This document shows positions 1-2,934 of a stretch of DNA of 5,754 nt, piece after piece. This stretch comes from Anaeromyxobacter sp. (GTDB taxonomy: Bacteria > Myxococcota > Myxococcia > Myxococcales > Anaeromyxobacteraceae): contig JAHWYA010000148.1 in assembly GCA_020028115.1 (NCBI GenBank), forward strand, positions 1 to 5,754. Direction: 5' to 3'. Position 1 is the stretch's first letter, and each line of letters starts with the position of its first letter. Made by a program: the position numbers and the translations under genes. The notes below the pieces were generated by a model, which saw nothing but the letters and a program-made list of their open reading frames with translations, had not been told where the DNA came from and did no database searches.

Positions 1-57
1 AGCGGCGGCGGTGGAGGCCAGCAGCGCGGCGGCGGCGACGAGCAGGGACCGGAGCAT
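1..57 (-). CDS. N-terminal fragment of an exported protein (signal peptide only)
   Basis: Read on the minus strand, an ATG at 55-57 opens a frame that runs without a stop to the left edge and gives MLRSLLVAAAALLASTAAA. This is a typical Sec-type signal peptide: a short positively charged start (Arg3), a hydrophobic Leu/Ala/Val core, and small residues where signal peptidase would cut. Only these 19 residues are in the window, so the mature protein and its role cannot be named; it is inferred to be periplasmic, outer-membrane or secreted. No lipobox cysteine is visible in the part seen. Upstream on its strand there are only weak G-rich runs (GGGG about 4 bases before the ATG, AGGG further up), so the ribosome site is not strong. 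It is divergent from the gene starting at 318. A spurious frame remains possible because the fragment is short. Confidence 0.6.
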   Translation of the reverse strand, partial: MLRSLLVAAAALLASTAAA

Positions 58-93
58 GGTGCCCCGACCCTACCGCACCGGCCAAGGACGCAG

Positions 94-121
94 CGCGGCT
101 TCCTCGGCCGCGGCTTCCTCG
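94..121. repeat. 13-bp tandem direct repeat
   Basis: CGCGGCTTCCTCG occurs exactly at 94-106 and again at 109-121, a 15-bp period with a 2-base spacer. It lies 37 to 64 bases upstream of the minus-strand ATG at 57, where a promoter or operator for that gene would be expected. A regulator binding site is an inference only; a chance repeat in GC-rich DNA is possible, although 13 exact bases at this spacing is more than usual. Confidence 0.5.
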
Positions 122-143
122 AAGGTACCGGCACGCGCTGAGG

Positions 144-160
144 CGCCGGGCCGCCCGGCG
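144..160. repeat. Perfect inverted repeat, 7-bp arms
   Basis: CGCCGGG (144-150), spacer CCG, CCCGGCG (154-160). The repeat could form a hairpin, but no T-run follows on either strand and it lies between divergent starts, so it is unlikely to be a terminator. It may be an operator or simple GC-rich structure. Confidence 0.35.
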
Positions 161-170
161 AGCGCCCACT

Positions 171-188
171 GCCCGGAAGGGGCCGGGC
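171..188. repeat. Perfect inverted repeat, 6-bp arms
   Basis: GCCCGG (171-176) and CCGGGC (183-188) flank a 6-base spacer AAGGGG. It shares the GCCGGGC core with the neighbouring inverted repeat at 144-160 and with a third copy near 208. Function unknown; a cluster of related sites in a divergent promoter region could be regulatory, but no T-run or known operator is recognised. Confidence 0.3.
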
Positions 189-301
189 GCGTGCCCTCCC
201 CCCGCGCGCCGGGCGGGCGGGGTGTATCGCCGCGCTGCCAAACGGAGTACAAGAAGGATCCACCGCTTCCGCTCGCGTCGATACGACCGGTCGCCAAAAC
301 G

Positions 302-309
302 AAAGGCGG
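302..309 (+). promoter_or_regulatory. Ribosome binding site that decides a TTG start
   Basis: AAAGGCGG lies 8 bases before the TTG at 318-320. It supports TTG over the upstream in-frame GTG at 222, which would add 32 residues, very rich in Arg and Lys, that look like translated intergenic DNA. Confidence 0.5.
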
Positions 310-317
310 ACGGCCCT

Positions 318-1223
318 TTGACCGATCTCGAGAACGGAACGCTGGTTCGGCACAACACGCTCGGCGTGGGCAAGATCGTCGCCCTCGAGCCGAACGCGGT
401 GCACGTCTTCTTCCCCGGTGGCGAGACGCGCTTCGCGACGAAGCTGCGCCTCCCGGCGGCGCGGCCGCTCCTGCGCACCGAGGGGGTCGAGCCCAACGAG
501 TGGCTCGCGGGCCTCTCGGCGTTCACGCTCGACACGAAGGAAGGCCGCTACGCCCTCGCCGCGAGCTTCATGACGCACGAGGAGGCGGCACAGCGCTTCC
601 TCGCGGCGCACCGCGGCGGCTTCGGCTCCGCGCCGTTCCGCGCCGCCACGTGGCGCGACGCCCAGGAGGCCTGGGCCGAGGCCTTCCCGCCGGGCGCGGG
701 CGAGACGCTCCTCGCCGCAGGGGACCACGCGGAGATCACGAAGCGCCTGCTCAAGATCGTGAAGCTCGGCGCCGCGCTCCACCCGCCCGGCGACGTCGCC
801 GACGTGAAGGAGGCGCTCGCCGCTCCCGAGACCGCGGGCCCGTTCCTGTCCGCCCTGTTCGAGCTGGTCTCGGTGCCGTCGCCCGGGCGCGCCCGGTTCG
901 ACAAGCTGTTCGCCGCCGCCCGCGCGCTGCCGGTGGATCCCGCCCACCAGTGGCTCGTCGCGACGCTCTTCCCGTTCCTCGCCGCGCCGTCGCGCCACGT
1001 CGTCCTCAGGCCGAAGATCACCTGCACCGCGGCGGAGCGGCTCGGGTGCGACCTGCGCTACGAGGTCGCGCCGACCTGGACGACCTACTCCGCGCTCCGC
1101 GCGTTCTCCGTGCAACTCCTGGAGCGCCTCACGCCGCTCGGCGCGAAGGACTTCGTCGACGTGGAGGCTTTCCTGCGGGCGCTCGCGACCACCCGGCGGC
1201 CCGCGAAGGGGGTGAGCCGATGA
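318..1223 (+). CDS. Conserved hypothetical protein with N-terminal SH3/tudor-like segment
   Basis: The 301-residue protein starts at TTG with AAAGGCGG 8 bases upstream. Residues 5-50 (GTLVRHNTLGVGKIVAL, then AVHVFFPGGETRFA) read as a small beta-barrel of the type seen in DUF3553 and CarD-like or tudor-like domains: V-R-H-x-x-x-G-x-G-x-V followed by a strand and F-P-G-G. Such domains often bind nucleic acid or protein; that role is inference here. The middle (about 80-215) is Ala-rich and helical, with no catalytic motif I recognise. The C-terminal part (about 225-290: HVVLRPKITCTAAERLGCDL, then TWTTYSALRAF and AKDFVDVEAF) resembles, from memory, the end of a widespread uncharacterised family with the pattern LKPxxTxxAAE ... 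TYxxLLxF ... DxIDVxSF. No signal peptide or membrane segment is visible, so it should be cytosolic. Its stop overlaps the start of the next gene (ATGA), implying coupled translation. The frame is certain; the function is unknown. Confidence 0.85.
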   Translation: MTDLENGTLVRHNTLGVGKIVALEPNAVHVFFPGGETRFATKLRLPAARPLLRTEGVEPNEWLAGLSAFTLDTKEGRYALAASFMTHEEAAQRFLAAHRGGFGSAPFRAATWRDAQEAWAEAFPPGAGETLLAAGDHAEITKRLLKIVKLGAALHPPGDVADVKEALAAPETAGPFLSALFELVSVPSPGRARFDKLFAAARALPVDPAHQWLVATLFPFLAAPSRHVVLRPKITCTAAERLGCDLRYEVAPTWTTYSALRAFSVQLLERLTPLGAKDFVDVEAFLRALATTRRPAKGVSR

Positions 1224-1432
1224 ACGATCAGTTCAAGGAGCTGAAGGCCCGGATCCGCAAGCTCGACGTGCTCCTCGACGCGCACGGAACCGGGAACATC
1301 TCCTTCGCCCAAGCGCTGAGCGCGGTGCGCCGCGCAGTGAAGCACGGCGACCGCACGCGGGACCCGTCCCAGGAGCTGCGCGGCCTGCTCGAGAAGGCCG
1401 AGGCCCTCGGACGGACCCTCGTCCGCGGGTAG
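1220..1432 (+). CDS. Small helical hypothetical protein, coupled to the upstream gene
   Basis: The 70-residue protein begins at an ATG whose last two bases are the first two of the upstream stop (ATGA, 1220-1223), with GAAGGGGGTG about 6 bases before it as ribosome site. The sequence MNDQFKELKARIRKLDVLLD, the segment SFAQALSAVRRAVKHGD and the C-terminal QELRGLLEKAEALGRTL suggest two or three amphipathic helices with a HGTGNIS turn between the first two. It is highly charged, has no cysteines and no membrane segment. I do not recognise a family. The overlap suggests it is made in step with the SH3-like protein and may be a partner of it; that is inference. Its stop is only 6 bases from the convergent stop at 1439, with no hairpin terminator visible between the two. 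Confidence 0.7.
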   Translation: MNDQFKELKARIRKLDVLLDAHGTGNISFAQALSAVRRAVKHGDRTRDPSQELRGLLEKAEALGRTLVRG

Positions 1433-1438
1433 GCGGGG

Positions 1439-1642
1439 TCAGGACGGCGCGCCGGCGGAATCGGCGGGCGCCTCCATCGGCGCCGCTCCCGCCCTCGCGG
1501 CCATGAGCGCGATGCACGCGCCGCAGGTGACCTGGCGCGGGTGCTTCGTCGAGCGGTTGTCCGCCCCGCGTACGCCGCATGCGATGGCGTGCGAGCGCGT
1601 GTCGTAGAAGTGGACCGGCGTCCCTGGTGTCACTGCTTCCAT
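1439..1642 (-). CDS. Small Cys/His protein, probable zinc binder
   Basis: The 67-residue protein starts at ATG (1640-1642) with a strong AGGAGG at 1647-1652, 4 bases upstream. It has the arrangement His11 - Cys22-Gly - Thr32 - VTC40-x2-C43, which matches from memory a small family of actinobacterial, phage and myxobacterial proteins of the form VH...CG...T...VTCxxC. Three cysteines plus His11 or His18 could bind one zinc ion, so a zinc-ribbon-like knuckle is inferred; the true role is unknown. After Cys43 the tail is Ala/Pro-rich and probably disordered. There is no signal peptide. The gene lies 103 bases downstream of the minus-strand gene at 1746-1955 and may be co-transcribed, although it has its own good ribosome site. 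That 103-base gap holds a 12-bp palindrome (1683-1694) and a short inverted repeat (1724-1736), neither with a T-run on the minus strand. Confidence 0.65.
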   Translation of the reverse strand: MEAVTPGTPVHFYDTRSHAIACGVRGADNRSTKHPRQVTCGACIALMAARAGAAPMEAPADSAGAPS

Positions 1643-1645
1643 ACG

Positions 1646-1652
1646 TCCTCCT
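1646..1652 (-). promoter_or_regulatory. Strong Shine-Dalgarno for the Cys/His protein
   Basis: On the minus strand this reads AGGAGGA, ending 3 bases before the ATG at 1642. It is the strongest ribosome site in the window and is the main reason for choosing this start. Confidence 0.6.
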
Positions 1653-1745
1653 GCGCCCTGCCTGCGGGGGAGCGGGAGCGCTCGCCGCGCGGCGCGGGTC
1701 GTTTCTTCCTGCGGCCGGGGCTCGCGGGCCGCCCGCTCGAGGCGC

Positions 1746-1955
1746 TCACGGGAAGCGCGCGCCGCGGTGGACTGCGTCGTTCGCCACGAAGTCGAGCCGG
1801 CGCGCCTCGAGCCGCCCTGCCTCTCTCGCGCGGGCCTCCGAGCAGAACGTGAAGAGCCGCCGGCCGTCCACGCTCACGCGCCAGCGAAGCTTCTCCAGGC
1901 GTTCGATCCCCACCACGTGGGTCCGCACCCTGATCTCGGCGTAGCTCGGTGACAT
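1746..1955 (-). CDS. Small hypothetical protein, 69 residues
   Basis: The start is the ATG at 1953-1955, preceded on the minus strand by GAGAGG with 5 bases of spacing. The frame stays open further upstream to 2429, but that extension is Ser/Thr/Arg-rich translation opposite the CDF gene and is not protein-like. The core, LRWRVSVDGRRLFTFCSEARA followed by a long charged helix REAGRLEARRLDFVAND, suggests two or three beta strands followed by a helix, the layout of small DUF2188-like proteins; this resemblance is weak and from memory. One cysteine (Cys38) and no membrane segment are present. A perfect 12-bp palindrome lies 15 bases before the start. It points the same way as the 1439-1642 gene and may share its transcript. 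Function unknown. Confidence 0.6.
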   Translation of the reverse strand: MSPSYAEIRVRTHVVGIERLEKLRWRVSVDGRRLFTFCSEARAREAGRLEARRLDFVANDAVHRGARFP

Positions 1956-1970
1956 GGGGACCTCTCGGGA

Positions 1971-1982
1971 GGATGGCCATCC
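1971..1982. repeat. Perfect 12-bp palindrome upstream of a small gene
   Basis: GGATGGCCATCC reads the same on both strands and lies 15 bases upstream of the ATG at 1955. It could be an operator for a dimeric repressor close to the start of transcription of the minus-strand gene. No matching second copy was seen in the window, so regulation is inference. Confidence 0.35.
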
Positions 1983-2162
1983 GGCGCCGCTCCGGCCCGC
2001 CATGCGCCGAGTTCGCTTGGAGTGGTGGCCCCTTACATGTCCTGGACGGGCCTCCGGCGCTCCGGTCATGCGTGAGACGCCCCATCGGGCCGCACCCCCA
2101 CGGTGAGCGAGGCGAGCGCCTGCCTGCGCGGAACCGTGCATCCGGGCGGCCCGCCGGTGGCG

Positions 2163-2168
2163 TATATA
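2163..2168 (+). promoter_or_regulatory. -10-like TATATA immediately before the CDF gene
   Basis: TATATA stands out in very GC-rich surroundings and ends 10 bases before the ATG at 2179. Transcription would then start about 3 to 5 bases before the ATG. No Shine-Dalgarno is present in GCGCCCCACC before the start codon, which fits a leaderless or nearly leaderless message. No good -35 hexamer is seen at 16-18 bases spacing (2140-2145 reads ATCCGG), so the promoter may need an activator or another sigma factor, or the hexamer may be chance. Confidence 0.35.
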
Positions 2169-2178
2169 GCGCCCCACC

Positions 2179-2904
2179 ATGACCGGTGAACGCGAACGAG
2201 CCGTGCGGCACGCGCTGCGGCTGGAGTACCTGACGGTGGGCTGGAACGTCGTCGAGGGCGTCGTCGCGGTGACCGCGGCCGTCCTCGCCGGCAGCGTCGC
2301 CCTGCTCGGGTTCGGGATCGACAGCTTCGTCGAGAGCGCGTCCGGCGGCGTCCTCGTGTGGAGGCTCCTCGCCGAGCGGCGCGGGGCGAACCCCGCGGAG
2401 GTGGAGCGGCTCGACGCGCGCGCCCGCAAGCTCGTCGGCGCGTCGCTGTTCCTCCTCGCCGCCTACGTCGCGTTCGACGCGACCACCGCGCTGTGGGCGC
2501 GGGAGGAGCCGCGGCCGAGCGTGGCCGGCCTCGCGCTCGCGGCGGTCTCGGTCGTCGCGATGCAGTGGCTCGCCCGCGCCAAGCGGCGGGCGGCGAAGCG
2601 GCTCGGGAGCCGCGCCCTGGAGGCGGACGCCTTCCAGACGACCGCGTGCTTCTGGCTGTCGATCATCACGCTCGCCGGCGTGGGCATGAACGCGGCGCTC
2701 GGGTGGTGGTGGGCTGATCCGCTGGCGGCGCTCGGGATGACGGTCTTCATCGGCCGCGAGGGGCTCGAGGCGTGGCGCGGCGAGGCGTGCGGCTGCGAGG
2801 GCGACCTCGCGGCGGTCCTCGCCCCGGCGGCGGCCGGCGAGCAGCGCTGCGGCTGCGAGGGCGGCACGTGCTCGTCCTCGCGCGCGGACCTCCGCGGCAC
2901 CTGA
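2179..2904 (+). CDS. Short-form cation diffusion facilitator (CDF) transporter with Cys-rich tail
   Basis: The 241-residue inner-membrane protein has six predicted membrane segments at about 20-36, 39-64, 85-106, 114-132, 150-174 and 176-199, the CDF fold. CDF proteins usually export Zn2+, Fe2+, Mn2+ or similar ions in exchange for protons. The TM2 signature is GFGIDSFVES (Asp48, Glu52) and TM5 has ADAFQTTAC. Aligned by eye to YiiP, the site residues D45, D49, H153 and D157 become Asp48, Glu52, Gln153 and Cys157. TM6 has the usual WADPLAAL. The cytoplasmic C-terminal domain of classical CDFs is missing; a short family of about 200-residue cation transporters has this shape, so it is probably not a truncation. 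Instead there is a tail with CGCEG at 204-208 and again at 224-228, then Cys231. The ATG lacks a ribosome site; a GTG at codon 9 is a less likely alternative. The substrate cannot be named. Confidence 0.9.
   Translation: MTGERERAVRHALRLEYLTVGWNVVEGVVAVTAAVLAGSVALLGFGIDSFVESASGGVLVWRLLAERRGANPAEVERLDARARKLVGASLFLLAAYVAFDATTALWAREEPRPSVAGLALAAVSVVAMQWLARAKRRAAKRLGSRALEADAFQTTACFWLSIITLAGVGMNAALGWWWADPLAALGMTVFIGREGLEAWRGEACGCEGDLAAVLAPAAAGEQRCGCEGGTCSSSRADLRGT
2788..2863 (+). repeat. 16-bp direct repeat encoding the two CGCEG motifs
   Basis: TGCGGCTGCGAGGGCG is present exactly at 2788-2803 and 2848-2863, 60 bases (20 codons) apart and in the same reading frame. Each copy encodes Cys-Gly-Cys-Glu-Gly in the tail of the CDF protein. 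The exact match at the DNA level suggests a recent internal duplication or conversion, or strong codon constraint. Confidence 0.65.
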
Positions 2905-2934
2905 CGGAGCCCTGAACCTGGCGCAGCGGCAGCG

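Larger units (their letters stand above)
58..317. other. Divergent intergenic region with repeats
   Basis: This 260-base stretch separates the minus-strand signal-peptide gene from the plus-strand gene at 318 and should hold promoters for both. I found no convincing -35/-10 pair. It contains a 13-bp tandem direct repeat (94-121), two GC-rich inverted repeats (144-160 and 171-188), three copies of GCCGGGC (near 146, 182 and 208) and a less GC-rich stretch at about 239-305 just before the TTG start. Open frames that cross it in both directions are rich in Pro, Arg, Gly and Ala and resemble no protein I know. Confidence 0.55.

Noticed and set aside
70..297. Minus-strand 75-residue frame in the divergent region
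   Set aside because: Low-complexity Gly/Pro/Arg/Ala composition and no recognisable family; a shadow of GC-rich intergenic DNA.
222..317. GTG at 222 as the start of the SH3-like protein
   Set aside because: The added 32 residues are mostly Arg, Lys and Ser with no domain character, while TTG at 318 has a well-placed ribosome site.
11..1219. Long plus-strand open frame upstream of and in frame with the 70-residue gene
   Set aside because: It runs out of frame through the 318-1223 gene and gives Arg/Pro/Gly/Ala-rich sequence. Only the part from the ATG at 1220 is protein-like and has a ribosome site.
1683..1694. 12-bp palindrome CGCCGCGCGGCG in the gap between the two small minus-strand genes
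   Set aside because: Pure alternating GC palindromes arise easily in this composition, and no T-run follows on the minus strand.
1949..2182. Plus-strand 77-residue frame overlapping the CDF start by ATGA
   Set aside because: The overlap looks like coupling, but the frame has no ribosome site worth the name, lies opposite the start of the 69-residue gene and its sequence is Pro/Arg/Gly-rich without domain character.
1956..2429. N-terminal extension of the 69-residue minus-strand protein
   Set aside because: It is antisense to the CDF gene and intergenic DNA, with Ser/Thr/Arg-rich composition; a ribosome site supports the ATG at 1955.
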